DNA of 64,000 bases from Dryas octopetala (taxonomy: Eukaryota; Streptophyta; Magnoliopsida; Rosales; Rosaceae): assembly GCA_963921425.1 (NCBI GenBank), contig OY992835.1, positions 9,486,001 to 9,550,000 of the forward strand, in the 5' to 3' direction. The translations under genes and the position numbers were made by a program. The notes beneath the pieces were generated by a model. The model was not told the DNA's origin and did not search any database. It saw only the letters and a program-made list of their open reading frames with translations. Position 1 is the first letter of the stretch. Each line of letters starts with the position of its first letter. This document shows positions 10,991 to 23,649 of this stretch, piece after piece.

Positions 10991-11890
10991 AGAAAACTTA
11001 AAAAAAAAAAATTGGAGCGGGTTCGGTGGACCAGTGCCGTGGTGTTTCAGTGATGCATTGCTTTGCTTCAGTGATGATGCTTATTCTACTTTGTTTATCT
11101 ATGTAACCAGCATCAGTGCTAGGACTAAAGTGTCGCTTGACTTCAATCTTTGAAATTTAAATATTTTGACCCTGATTGCATCTTTTGCTTTATGGAAGGG
11201 AACATTTGAAAGAAGCTGTTTGATCACAAAAAGAACGAAAGTTTTGTGTTTTTCTTTTTCTTATTGGCAGAATAATTGAAGTAAGTTTCAGATATTGAGA
11301 AAATGAGTTGGATTTTGACATGAGTATTTCAAGTTTTTCCTATAATTATAGATTTTGAGTAATGAGTCTTTGGCAGGTCTTGCTTAGTGAAACCTAATTG
11401 GGTTGGCATTGAAGGTGGATGGAGATTTTGAGTTGTACAAACTTTGGTAAAATTTGAAGCTTCACGATCATAAAATCTGTTACAAAGACTTTCATCTTTA
11501 CCAACATAAAGGAAAAAAATGACCATACTTAAATTCACATGCATTAGGTAAAGGGAAAAAAATTAAAAAAGTGACCTAAAAAACGAACTCACAGGCTGAA
11601 AAATAGAGACAACTATGCATACCAAAAATATAAAAAGTATAACTTTCCCATAAACAAAAAAAAAAAGTACTATTTATACAAACATCATCGTCCCCTCCAA
11701 CTTTAAGGAATATATGGCTAATTGGCATTTCTTTTTAATTTATGGAAGCTCAAGATGGCACAAATACTAAAGAAAAAAATAGATCTAATTTGAAGACTGA
11801 TCATAAGTGATTAAATGACTAAAATATTTCTGATTATCACTATATGATTTTTAATATAGATGATTCTTGAGTAAAAATTCTTAAAAAAAA
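10991..11890. other. Intergenic, nothing recognised
   Basis: AT-rich sequence without a supported frame, element end or structural RNA. Confidence 0.4.
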
Positions 11891-13060
11891 AGAGTTGCTA
11901 TGTACACACCTTTTTTTTTCTTTTTGCACACTTCTCTTCACTTAATTAGTGGTTTTACAAATTTATCCCATTGTGAAAATACGTTAAAGCCCTCCCCAAC
12001 ACACCTCATCTTCTTTCTTCCTTCCCTCCCAATTAACCGTGCCTTGCCCAACCCTCTCTCCCTTGCAATCTTTGTCTGCGACCACCCCAGCCCAGCCTCT
12101 TTTTGGCTCTCTCTCTCTCTGACTTCTCTCCCCTTCTGCTTGCAGCACCACTGCATGCAGCAACTTCCTCCACAACACCTTCTAGCCACCGCGTGCAGCC
12201 TCGTCGAAGCCACCCCACCTTCCTCCATAACACCTTCCAGCCACTGCGTGCAGCACCGTCGAAGCCACTCGCGCGTAGCATCGTCGAAGCCACCCGTGCG
12301 CAGCACCGTCGAAGCCACCGCGTGCAGCACAATCGAAGCCACTCATATGCTCTTCTGCTCGCACCAACCCAGCCACACCACTCCTTCTGGCTTTCTCTCT
12401 TTCTCTATGGCTTCTCTTCCCTTATACTTGCAGCACCATCGCGCGCAGCACCTTCAAGCCACCACGCCCTTCTGCTCGCACCAACCCAGCCACACCACCC
12501 CGTCAAGATCAACCATAATGCCACCCCTCTGTCTCTCTCCTTCCATTTCTCCTCTCGCTCAAGCAAACAGCCAAATATATATATATATATACATATATAC
12601 TTGTAGTTGGTTCGGAAGTACAATGTCGAACACTTTCAGTATGTTCGGCAGATGACTGCCGAATGAAGAGAAAACTTTCGGAAGTGCAGTGTCGAACGAC
12701 CTGCGACATCAACAATCCTCCACCTGAAAATTAAACCCTAAACTCTAAAAAACCCACACTCCAAATCCTCTCAAAGATACCAAATCATCTCAAACATACA
12801 AAAAGTTAACCCAAGGACTCTTAATTTTTGGTGTTGCGGGGAGTGGATGGAGAGAGAGAGAGAGAGGAGTTAGGTGTGTGTGTGTGTGTGTGTGTGTTTT
12901 TTTTGTTTGAGTAGATGGGGTGTAATGGATAAAATGAGGGTATTGGGGTAATTGGAGGAGTGTGTTAAAACAGAAATTTTAAATTTTAGAAGAGAGTAGG
13001 GGTGTGTAGGAGAAAAAGGTGTGCAAAACGAAAAAAAAGGATGTGCAAATAGTAGCATTC
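11891..13060. mobile_element. Terminal-inverted-repeat element of about 1.17 kb with captured GC-rich sequence
   Basis: The left end GTTGCTATGTACACACC plus TTTTTGCACAC matches the reverse complement of the right end (ATGCTACTATTTGCACATCC plus GTTTTGCACACC). A T/A-run flank lies on both sides, so the TSD is poorly defined. The interior is unlike the flanks: C-rich, with a 27-bp-type minisatellite at about 12190-12345 (GTGCAGCACCGTCGAAGCCACC units), an (AT)n tract at about 12575-12598, and (GA)n and (GT)n tracts near 12850-12897. The interior could be captured host DNA, but no gene was recognised. Confidence 0.6.
12190..12345. repeat. GC-rich minisatellite, about 27-bp units
   Basis: Units of the form GCAGCACCGTCGAAGCCACC repeat about five times with small changes (CCGTGCGCAGC, CGCGTAGCATC, CCGCGTGCAGC). 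They give in-frame repeats on both strands but no recognisable protein. Confidence 0.7.
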
Positions 13061-13373
13061 TAAAAAAATGAATAGTTGTAATTAATTATTGAATCATAAA
13101 TTGAAATGAAATGTTATCACAGTTGTGCTAAAGGTTTACATGCATTATGATGCTTGTACACAAGAAATCAAGACACACATACAAAGAACGAAAGGTACAT
13201 GCTCAGCTCTGTTTTCTTCTGTTTTCCTGATAAAAAATAAAATAAAATAAAAACTGAAAAATGGTCATTAATTAATTTCTAGATTTTGGTTCATGCAATT
13301 ATGTCTTCCATAATTTTTCTTTTGTTTTGATTATGAATGAGTTGGCAATTAACGGTCTTGCCCTCTTATTGGT

Positions 13374-13554
13374 TGTGCAATGCCAATCCATCTGTAACTC
13401 CGAAAAAAGAGAAAAGAAAATCACTTTCCTTCTCAATCACTTAAAAAAGAGTTTAATTATTCTCTCACCAATGACCAATCCTTCATGTCAATGTGCAATC
13501 CCAATCCATATGTAACTCTTAAAAAAGAGAAATGAAAATCACTTTCCTTCTAAA
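13374..13554. repeat. 118-bp tandem duplication, second copy split by a hAT insertion
   Basis: Copy one starts TGTGCAATGCCAATCC at 13374 and copy two starts TGTGCAATCCCAATCC at 13492. Copy two is interrupted after CTTCTAAA (13547-13554) and continues at 14791 with CTTCTAAATCTCTTAAAAAA, then the CTCACCAATGACCAATC part. The duplication therefore predates the element at 13555. Confidence 0.8.
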
Positions 13555-14790
13555 CAAGGTATTAAATTTTGAAATTTTCGGCGAAAATTTCGTTTTTATA
13601 GGATTCTGAAATCGAAACACATGTTTAACAATTTTTCGTGAAGATTTCACCGAAATTTACCGAAATTTATCGAAATTTTCCTATTTTATATTTTCTCCAA
13701 CTTCAGAAATTCACTAAAAATAGCTCAAGACTCCAAATAATTCACCGAAAAATTCTACAGACTCATATTAATGAGTACTAATTTCCTATAACCTCAAAAT
13801 AGTCAAATTTCTTTTAAAAAATTATGAAAAATCCTAACCTCAAAATAGTCAAATTTCTTTTAAAAAAATTATGAAAAATCCTACTCTCATAATTTAATTA
13901 TGAAAAAAAAAAATCGCCAAATTCTTGAATTTTCATGTTCTAAAATTCATTTCCACACAACTAAGCTCTAGAACCACAACCAAAGGTCTAAGTTAGTTAA
14001 AATAAACTTAAAGAAATTTCTAATTCCTTTAAACAAACCTTAAAACAAGTTTGAAAAATTTAAGTAACGAAATTATCATAAGCCAAAATTTGGGTTGTTA
14101 CACTCAATGAAGACAAAGCTTGGCTGGGTGAGAGGGACGGGAAAAAAGGAAGGAAAGATAAAAAGAAAAAAAGACTGAAGAGAGAGGCATGAGGAAAAAA
14201 AGTAAGGAAAGAAAAAAAAAAAGAGAAAAAATGAGGGGGGGGGGTGGTTTGGGCAATTGGAAAGAAAAAAAAAAAGGTTTGAGACTTCATTTAGTTATTT
14301 TAAACCTTAAACTCTATTACATTTCTATTAAAAAAATAATTAAAAATATCCTAAAGGGCCTAAAACCTAATATCTTAAAGAAAATAGAGTATATAGGGTT
14401 TAATGTATAGATTATAGAGTATTAAAAACATTAGGGTATATAGAGTATATAGAGTATTAAAGTTTAGATTTTAGTGTATAATTTTATTATACAGTATAAA
14501 GAATATACTAACTTTATTTATTCATTATACTAATTTTATTTAATAGTATCTGCTCTAACGCGTATTATATTCACATTATATCACATGAAACCTATTATAT
14601 AATTTGGTTTCTTCAATATTTTTTTATCAATTTAGTAGATAATATGTTAAATAAACATATGATAAAGTTTCATTAAAAATTTTTGTATTTTGATAGCAAT
14701 TTCCGTTGTTTCCGTATAATTTATGTCGAAATTTAAAAATCGTCGAAATTTCCATCGAAATTTCTTCGAAATCCGAAATTTAATTCTTTA
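13555..14790. mobile_element. Non-autonomous hAT-type element, copy A (1,236 bp)
   Basis: The ends are CAAGGTATTAAATTT...AAATTTAATTCTTTA, with perfect 8-bp duplications CTTCTAAA (13547-13554 and 14791-14798). Both ends are rich in GAAATTTCG/CGAAATTT motifs. The right-hand portion (from about 14550) is nearly the same as the right-hand portion of the element at 23650-24804. A purine-rich tract lies at about 14140-14270. No transposase was seen. Confidence 0.85.
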
Positions 14791-14859
14791 CTTCTAAATC
14801 TCTTAAAAAAGAGTTTAATTAATTATTCTCTCACCAATGACCAATCTTTCAATGTCAAT

Positions 14860-15492
14860 ACATTCTTTCTTTTCAATAAAATATTAAATGATTAAATTGG
14901 GTCCAATTCAAATCAATTCAATTCCATTCATGACAAAATCCCACCAGTCCAACTTTCATTTCTCTAAATCTTTAAAAAGTGCACTAAAGCCTACAATACC
15001 TAATTTTTAATTTCTCTGTCTTTTCAAAATCTGATTTTATCTTTACTTTTCTCTGTTTTTTTTTTTTTTTTTGTGTCATTTTTTAGGGGTGGAATCAACA
15101 AAACTAAATCTAAAGAGCTCACAGGTTACAGTGAAGACTATGTTTGATCCTTTTAAACTAGTTGATCATATCTTAATAAACCAACCAGCATATAAAATAT
15201 ATCATAAATTCACATTTTGTAACTTTAATTTAGTAAAAAAATATTGATGTCATTATTTATAAATATGTTTAGATTTTCATGTATATCAGTATATGTAAAA
15301 AGTTTTATCTTTTCATTAAATTTTTTTAAGCTTTTCATCGTAAGTTTATTAACCATCTACCCATTCTACATATTTGATAGGCTTTTAACACCGGGGCAGC
15401 GAGGGCACAATTGCTAGTAGTTTACTATTTTTGCTGAGAAGGCCGTAAATGGTCCGAATGCTTTTATTGGAGAGAGAGAGAGAGAGAAGCGA
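14860..15492 (+). promoter_or_regulatory. Upstream region and 5' leader of the SINA-like gene
   Basis: AT-rich sequence ending in a GA microsatellite (about 15470-15487) directly before the start codon, a common feature of plant leaders. No TATA box can be singled out with confidence. Confidence 0.4.
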
Positions 15493-18400
15493 ATGGCGAG
15501 ATTCTCGTTAGGTGGAGACGAAGATGATGGGGAAGGACCCAGCAGCAGCCCCAGGCCCAAGAGAGCTCGTCTCTGTGTAAGGCGACCAGAACCAGAGCAG
15601 CCTCAGCAGACTGCTGAGGAAGAAGAAGTAGATGTAGATGAAGAAGCAGAAGGAGAAGAGGAGCAGGAAAGTGAAGACGAAGTAGAAGAAGAAGAAGAAG
15701 ACGAAGACGAAGAAAGTGAAGAAGAAGAAGAGGAGCAGCAAGAACAAGAACACGATGATGATTCTGATGATGGGCCTGTAAGAATCTTTAGAAGAGCCTA
15801 CCACCGAGTGGGTTCTTCTTCGGCCACCCGTACAACATCCAACGCTGCTGGGAACCAACAAGAGGGTCCTCCTGGTTCGATCTCACCCGTCAGGGATGGA
15901 CCTGTTTCCATCACCTTAACCGACCCAGAAGTGCTTGATTGCCCTATCTGCTATGAACCCTTGAGTAGCCCTGTCTTCCAGGTATGTCTTCTGATCAATT
16001 TGAATTGCCATTTTGGTTTTTAAAGTTGGGTCTGCGTTGAAAATTTATGGGCATCTGTGATTTTTATGCCTATGGATAATTTGATTGCTTTGATTTGTAT
16101 ATGATTTTTAAAAATTCTCGTGATTTTGTTTGCTAGAATCTCTATAATCCAATTCCGGTTGAATTTGATATGGGATTATGATTGTAATTGTAGTTATGTA
16201 GTTTCTTGCTGTTCAAAGGTTAGATTTTGGACTTGCCGTGATATGGGTTTGTGCCTAAGATTTGAGATAGACTATGGAGCAGGATTAGAGAGAAGGGTAG
16301 CGTCGATTTAGTCTGGGTTGGTTAGGTTTGTGATTTGTGGAATTGGGTTTTTATTGACAATTGTGACTGCAAGGAGTAAACTTTGAGAACTTAGATGCAG
16401 CCCTTGACAAGTTTTCATGGTAAATTAACATTGAAACATTTTTTCGTGAAAGGCTATGAATTTTCTATATAAACAAAACTTCTGTTTTACATTGACAATA
16501 CAGAGACAATTCAGCTGTTTTAGATGAAGCCCTAGCAAGTTATTTAGTATGATGTCTAAAGAAATATAAGTTGAATATGAATTCTTTCTTTCTGTGCTGA
16601 TGACTTCTGGAAGAAAAAGGCAATCCTAACTACTTGAAATCATAGCGCGAAACACGCTGTTGAAATGTTCTAAAATGTATTCTGAAGGTTGCCAAGTTTT
16701 AGTGTTTATGTATCGAATTTAAATTTTTAAGTTCCTAACTACTGAAGTACTTTGCCTTGAGCATGCATTGGATTTATTTTCTTTTATTGTTTGGCTTGGA
16801 TTTCAAATGATTCCTTGTGTATGGTTATTTTAAATCCTTTTCAAATACATTGTTTCTAGTTATTGTCAAACTCAAATATTTTCTTTGAGTCATTTCATCC
16901 AAATGGACCTTTGGTTTCATTACTATTTTCTTCTGAAAATATCCTTCTTAGAAATGACCAACTTTTATTTTTTCACAACAGTTTCTTCTCTTAACACATT
17001 TTTATAAAACCAAAATTATCCACCACTCACCACACCTCTAGAGTTAGGTTGTCCCACCAACGATGTATTTAGTTTTTATTATTTTTTTGACATTTTATAT
17101 TTGTGAAAATTTCACCCATGATAGGGGACTAGTGTGGATAAATAACTTCAGTTATGGTGTTACAACCAAGGATTACAGTTTCGGCAATATTGTTGATATT
17201 TTGGCCATAACAGGGTACTGACATTTGATAGGGGTGGTGAGAGGTGTTTGGGGGGAGGGGGGTGTATCTGCTGACTTTGATTATTCTAGTCAAGTTGTAA
17301 TTGTTGCCAAGTGTGAAGACTGCTACTCAGGATATTTCAAGTATGAGTCTGAATTGTGTATAGTTCATGTGTTTGGTACAGTTTCGGACTGGATTCTGAA
17401 TAATTCTATCCAATAAAAAATTTCTATAATAAAAACACTAGTAGATCCACCTAAGATATAATACAAAACACTATTATCAATTAAATATTGAACAGATATC
17501 CAAAAAAAGTATTTAATATTTTAAACGTTTTTTATTACAAAAAAATTGAAAACTGAATTTGTAAAAAGATTCCAAATTTAAACCTTTGAAAATAACATCA
17601 AAAGTTATCTTTCAAACATTTGGAAAATTTATAACAATAATTTTGAAAAAATATTCACATCCCTTTCTTAAAGGTCGACATAATCTCTTATGTTTTATTG
17701 AATTTCAATAGTTCACTCATTAACATTCAAAAATCATAATAAAATGTATGACCTAGCAGATTTTCTGCTTCATTACATCATCAGATTTACTACAGATTTA
17801 ACATGTGCTCCTCCTGCTTCTTTACCCCATCAGCTTCAATGCCTCTTCCTCTCTGAACCAATTCAGAAACAATTTTTAGCACCAATGTTGGTAAATCATC
17901 TTCAGTGGGTCAAAAATAAAATGAAACATATTCATATCTCATTTGTTCCAAGTATAGAAGGTAAGTGAGTAATGAGAGTTATTATAAACCATGTATAATA
18001 TCATCCAATAGGCATGTAAAAAAAGGTGGAGAGATAGGGAGATCGAAGCCCATTGCATAAATAAATAGTTCTGAACACTAACATCCAACTCTTCCATAAA
18101 AGAGAAAAGGAACCTTTTGTCTACTGGCAGCAACAGAGAATACAAAGGAAAAAAAAATAATAATTAGTTGCATATCTTCCTTCATGCCAAACTAGATTAT
18201 GAGGCACAATCCTTAATCAGATCAATGCAGATATAAACACAAGGATTAGGAGATGACATACGCATTATATTGCACAACATTCAACAGGTACGTTCGTTCC
18301 ATAATATATATATATGTATATTAAATTCTTATTCAGCCGGAAATAATTTTTTTTTTAACTTAGTGTTTACATATCAATAATAGGATCCTGATTCACCTAA

Positions 18401-21312
18401 AGCTGCATTGAGCTGAATCGATTCAAGACCAACGTATTTCCTATTTCATTGCCAAAAAGTTGCTTTTTTCTAATTGTATGATAAGTTGGGATATCCCTGC
18501 TTCCTGCAACTCTCTGTTATGTGAGAGATTTAAATTTTTTGGAGGAAAGAAAAGGGGTGTGGTTCTGGGGAGATGTGCTATGATGGCAATTTTTTGGGTT
18601 TTTTGGATGGAAAGGAATAGAAGGGTCTTTGAGGATGCTAAGGGGGAGGAGTTGAATCAGTTATGGGAAAGGGTTCGTTTTTTGGCGTCTTTATGGGCTT
18701 CTGTTTCTTCAGAATATAGGGAGTTATATTTTTCTGTAATATTCTCAGATTGGAGAGCATCAGTGTTATAGGGGTGAGGAGTTTTTATGATTAAAGGGCC
18801 GTGGTATGGCAGTTGATGTATTCTTCTGAGGGCTCCTAGCTTATGTATTGCTCGTTTTTGTATTTCAGTGGACTTCTTGTCCACTCTTTTTTACTCTTTC
18901 ATTTGTTTAACTTTAATGAAAGGTTTCTGTTTCTCATAAAAAAAAAAAAACACACACACACACACAATTCATTGAGTAGCAAAAACACAGATCCGCAGAT
19001 CAAAGAGGAGGGCATGAATATGCTTGTAGATCTGCAGATCAAATAGGAGGCTTTGATCTGCAGATTTCTTTGAGGAAAATAAACTTGCAGCAGTAATGTG
19101 AACCTAAGAAAAAAAAAGAAATAAAGTTCAGCTTGTTCTCCAAATAATATGAAAAAATAGAAATAAAAACCTTGTTGGGGAGAGGAGGCAAGCTAGATTT
19201 TGCAGAGAATGACCAAGTGGAGTGAAGGGATGAAAACTTTTCTGCAAGGGGTTTCTTGTCATGGGATAATAGACCCATGTCCCCACACATGTCTATTATC
19301 TCATGGAATTCCAGATTATTATGGAATCTCGGATAATTAATTCAATGTGTTTTTTTTTACCACCAAATTTGGGTTTGGGACTATATTCCAATTTAACTTA
19401 CTTTTCCTGTTCATATATGGCCTCCCACATGAGGCCTTAGTGGATTTACTTGATTATAATATATCTCATTGTTTTCACACTAGGCTTTTCCACATAAAAA
19501 TCCTTGTTCACTGATTTTTGCATGTTATTGTTTTTGTGAATTGAATAGTTCATTGTTATATTTATATGTTTTACATACGGCCATGGGTTGGGTTGGTGAG
19601 TCCAATTCTGGGTGGTATACTTGTTGAACTGACCTTGGTGTGCAAAAATTATTTTAAAATTTATTAATTATATCCCATTCACCTCCTTCTAGACTAGGTT
19701 GTGGTCTACTATAGAAATTTCAGTTCCATTTTTGCCATTTATTCTTTTATACGCAAGGAGTAGGATCCTTAGGATTGTTTGTACTTGCCTTCTATTGGTT
19801 AGTATCATTTCCAACCTAACTTTTATTGCTCACCGACAGCTCAGGGTTTCCTATATATTTTGGATAAGTCCAGGGTTTTTTTTTATGTTTTTTTATTTTA
19901 AACATATGCATGCAAAATTGCAAACAATGAGAATAAATGGTTAAGATAACATTAAAATATATGTTGACTGAAAGAAAAAACTAAGATTTAGGAGAAAAGT
20001 CATAGAAGCAACAAGGAGAGTAGCCACATTAGAGAACTTTGTTTGTTTAGCTTGTTATCTTGACTTTTAAGCACAAGAAAGTCCTTAGCCTGAATTGATT
20101 TGTCTCTTGGCAGCTAGGTTGATGTGCGTCAATATAAATTAGAAATTATTGATATTTGTATTCTGAGTGTTGTATATTACCTTTCTTCTCTGCATTTTTA
20201 AGGGTGAAGTTTTCAGTTTCCAAACAGGGCAAAAAGTAACATGTTAGCATAAAATGCTTACAAATTGAAGTTTCAAGGCTTTTTTTTTGTTTTTTTTCAA
20301 AATTATATACCACACACATCTAAAGTTTTGTTTTCTATCAATTTGTTTTTCCTTTTTCAAGTGCAAGCTTTTTGAACACTGTCTTACTTTGATGTTTAAT
20401 GATGTTCAAAGATAACAGGGTTGGTGATCTTTAATATTTAATGATCTGAACCATTCTTAAACATTGTGCTACTTTGTTTATATAAAATTGAACCAAAGAA
20501 GCTAGGTATATCTGCAAGATTTCTATTATCAATGTCCATCTTGCCACCCCTTCTAAGTACATCATTCATGTCTTAGGGTTCTTGATCTTGCCTGCTAACT
20601 TTTGTATGCTTGCTTGGAAATTCAGTGTGAAAATGGGCATATAGCTTGTTCCTCCTGCTGCACCAACACTAAAAATAAATGCCCCTCCTGTGCCTGGCCC
20701 ATCGGCTATAACCGTTGCAGGGCCATTGAGAAGGTTCTGGAATCAATTAGAATTTCATGCCAGAACATCAAGTATGGCTGCAAAGAATCAGTTACTTACA
20801 ATAAGAAGAGTGAACATGAAAAGGCATGTAAGTATTCACCCTGTGCATGCCCCCATTCAGGCTGCAACTTCTTCTCTTCAACAAAGCAGTTATACCAACA
20901 CTTCAGCAGTAATCATGTGAATTCTGCAACACGCTTCCAGTACAAATGCACTTTTCCCATTGCAATAAAAAGTAATGACAAATTTCTTGTTCTTCAAGAA
21001 GAGAAATGTGGTACACTATTTATCCTCCATAATCATGTTGAAATTCTGGGAAATGTTGTGATGCTTAGTTGCATTCAACCCAGCTTCATGAGAGGCTTCT
21101 TCTATGAACTTGTTGCTAAAACCCATGGAAGTTCTCTCAGATTACAGTCTTACACAGAGAGCACTCCGGCCCAGGTTAGTAGCCCTCCTTCAACAGGTTT
21201 CCTTTTAATCCCATGTGATTTTTCGAGTTCTTTTGGCCAGGTTAAGATGGATCTCTGCATATGGGGTTTTGGTCAATATCCTACAGACTTTCATCTGTCT
21301 TGTGTAACATAA
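15493..21312 (+). CDS. E3 ubiquitin ligase, SINA-like (RING + SIAH zinc finger + TRAF-like domain)
   Basis: Two exons, 15493-15981 and 20626-21312, joined in phase 0 across a GT-AG intron, encode 391 residues. Residues 1-145 are disordered, with a basic patch (PRPKRARLCVRR) and a long Glu/Asp tract (about residues 42-92). The RING is split by the intron: CPIC (150-153) is in exon 1, and CENGHIAC, SSCC and CPSC (164-185) are in exon 2. The SIAH-type Cys/His zinc-finger region follows (C208, C215 and the CPHSGC...H...H cluster), then the TRAF-like substrate-binding domain (LRLQSYTE, FLLIP). SINA-like proteins ubiquitinate targets for proteasomal degradation and usually dimerise through the C-terminal domain. 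Length and domain order fit the plant SINA-like 7/10 type. The start is the first ATG after a GA-rich leader. All RING ligands appear present, so the enzyme should be active. Confidence 0.93.
15982..20625 (+). other. Intron 1 of the SINA-like gene (4.6 kb)
   Basis: Donor CAG|GTATGT and acceptor TTCAG|TG. Large for this family and partly explained by inserted repeats, including the LINE 3' fragment ending near 18950. Otherwise AT-rich, with no other gene recognised. The interruption lies between the second and third metal-binding positions of the RING. Confidence 0.85.
18465..18951 (+). mobile_element. 5'-truncated LINE 3' end with poly(A)
   Basis: The frame from about 18460 ends with AIFWVFWMERNRRVFED and RVRFLASLWASVSSEYRELY, the characteristic C-terminus of plant L1-type ORF2 (end of the zf-RVT region). 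An untranslated tail and a 12-A run (about 18939-18951) followed by (CA)n come next. It lies in the sense orientation within the SINA intron. The 5' boundary is approximate, and no target duplication was identified. Confidence 0.75.
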
Positions 21313-21558
21313 GTTTTACTATCCAAAGAATAGCATGGTTTTGGAATTTACTCTAAGCTGTAGGATTTTATTATATAAATGTCACAAAAGATGGCTTTTA
21401 TTTATTTATTTCTTTTTTAGACTTCATATCTTGTTATTTTAATTTTCACACACCAGTGTATATATTCACCTTTCACCCCCCTCGCTAAATCTATATCTAT
21501 GCAAGAAGAACTGGAAATGTAAATTGCTGAGTTGATTCAGGTCATTTTATTTTCAGTA
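21313..21558 (+). other. 3' UTR region of the SINA-like gene
   Basis: AT-rich sequence after the TAA, probably containing the polyadenylation site. It is bounded downstream by the MITE at 21559. Confidence 0.5.
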
Positions 21559-22192
21559 GGGAAAAATTTACAAATAGAACACATATTTTGATGGTTGTTT
21601 CATTTCAGGACATTAATTTTGCTTTGTATTAATGAAGGACACATACTTTCATTTTGTGTCAATTAAGGACCATGTTTTTTTTTTTTTTTTTATAGTTTTT
21701 ATCTTAACTTTAGCCCGACATTGGACCCATCAAAATTCCACCAAATTTAGAAAAATTATACTGGGTTTAAAGATATGCATATCCTCTTTACAACCATATA
21801 AAGATCACCTAAATCGGATCTCTACAACTCTAGATAATTTGTCCCAAAGTAGGGTGCCTGAAATTGTTCGATTTTTCAAATTTTTTCCCAGAAGTCCGAT
21901 TGGACAGTTTTAAGTACTCTACTTTTGAGCCAATTATCTGGAATTGTAGATGTCCAATTTAAGTGATCTTTATATGGTTGTAAAGAGAAGATGCATATCT
22001 TTAAATCAAATATAAGTTTTCTAAATTTGGTGAAGTTTTGATAGGTCCAATGTCGAGTCAAAGTTAAGATAAAACAGGGTCCTTAATTGATACAAAATAA
22101 AAGTATGTGTCATTTATTAACACAAATTAAAATTAATGTCCTAAAATAAAACAACTATCAAAGTATGTGTCATGTTTGTAAATTTTTCCCTT
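21559..22192. mobile_element. Long-TIR Mutator-like MITE (634 bp)
   Basis: Arms of about 120 bp begin GGGAAAAATTTACAAA and end TTTGTAAATTTTTCCC(TT). They are flanked by 9-bp duplications TTTTCAGTA (21550-21558 and 22193-22201). Internally a second inverted match (about 21700-21900 against 21905-22080, with GACTTTAGGC...TTGTAAAGAG sequence) makes nearly the whole element foldback. There is no coding capacity. Confidence 0.85.
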
Positions 22193-22455
22193 TTTTCAGT
22201 ATTATTTCTGGGTTTGTTGTGTGATCGGAAGCAACAATACACCAGAAAAGGTTATGTTCGAAGGTGGAATCTCAAATCCTGTCTAATGGGTTTTTTTTTT
22301 TTTTTTTTTTGGATAATCTTACAATTACATAACAAGAGGCATCCAAATCTCATCGTTGAAATTGAATCTTGGACCTTCTCCAATGAACTTGGAGAGAAAT
22401 GTCACAAACCCAAATGCTCTTGGGCAAGCAAATCACTGTTATATGCTACTGATAC

Positions 22456-22755
22456 TTAGAGTTTGTTTGACAGTGTTTTTATAAGGCTTATAAGCATTTT
22501 CAAATAGTTAAAAGCGTTTTTTCTTATGTTTGGCAAAAAAAAATTGAAAGTGTTTTTAGTTATAAAAACACTTAGAAGCATTTCTTGGTGAAACACTTAC
22601 CAGGTGCTTCCTTAGGAAGTGTTTCCAAGTACATTTACAAGAAGCACTTGGATTATTTTAAAAAAAAATTATGTATTTCTAACAATAGCGCTTTAGTGAA
22701 AGTGTTATTGCACAAAAGCGCTTCCTACAAAAGTACTCCCAAACAGGTTTAAAGT
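22456..22755. mobile_element. Possible MITE
   Basis: The left side GAGTTTGTTTGACAGTGTTT and the reverse complement of the right side (ACCTGTTTGGGAGTACTTTT) are similar over about 30 bp. The interior has repeated AAGCGCTT/AAGTGTTT motifs. The target duplication is unclear. Confidence 0.45.
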
Positions 22756-23649
22756 ATTGTATTTATAGTCAGTGTCTGTTTGTCTTAAGATTGAGGCAAA
22801 CTAAAATGGTTAAGAACAAATTCTGTTTATCTTACTTTGCCAATGTTGTATTTGTACTCTGTTTATATAGAAGCCTATCAAAATGAATTACTGAATTCCA
22901 AGTTTAGTCATTTTATTCTTTGTATCATTTTGTTTTTTTGCTGTGATTGGAAATAGTTATGCTGGAAAGGTTATATGCTTGGAACGGGAATTAAGCAGAG
23001 AACCATTAGCTGTCACTGAAGTTAAGTACTGTACCTACCAGATTGACAGTCTAAAAGACGGTTTAACCTTCTCATTAAATACTTACCAATGGTTAACCCA
23101 CTATGTCTAATGAATAATATGAGCGGTTTGTGGTTATACAAAATAATTTCTCTTTATACGGTAATTCTGGTAGTTCTTACATGATTGTTATTAGAGTATT
23201 TAGCCATTCTATCCAACGTATAAAAAAATAGCCAAATTTGCCCCTTGTGAGTATGCGATTGTTAGAGTCCGGTGACTCATGGTACCTCTCAAGGTCATAA
23301 TGGCAACCATTCCTTCTCCCATCGTACAGGGCTACTATATAAAGCCTATATATATATATATATTTTTTTTTTTTCGAGAATGCAAAAAATATAAATTTGA
23401 GGAACCCAATTGTTTTTTCTAGTTTAAGGCTTGAAGCTCTAACCCCGTATGGTACATTCACTAATGTAGTCCATGCTACATTTTGAGCTAAACTTGGTGC
23501 AACGAGTACATGCATCTACCCACAAGAAAGAAATCTCAAAATAGAACATTTTTGGTAGAAATCTCGAAAGAGAATTTTGATAAAAGGTTAAGTGTTGCAC
23601 TGTTGCTATTTAGCCTCACAAATTTATTTTTAGCCTCAACAGTCAACAC
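22756..23649. other. Intergenic, nothing recognised
   Basis: AT-rich, with a (TA)n tract at about 23348-23362. No supported gene. Confidence 0.4.

Noticed and set aside
10617-11001. Overlapping long frames on both strands
   Set aside because: Low-complexity C/T- and A-rich DNA gives open frames by composition alone.
11900-12655. 251-codon plus-strand frame, the second longest plus/minus open frame in the window after LINE pieces
   Set aside because: It lies within the TIR element, is driven by CT-rich and minisatellite sequence, is mirrored by long frames on the other strand, and shows no domain.
15508-15861. 117-codon minus-strand frame rich in Phe
   Set aside because: Shadow of the Glu/Asp tract of SINA exon 1 (GAA/GAG read backwards as TTC/CTC).
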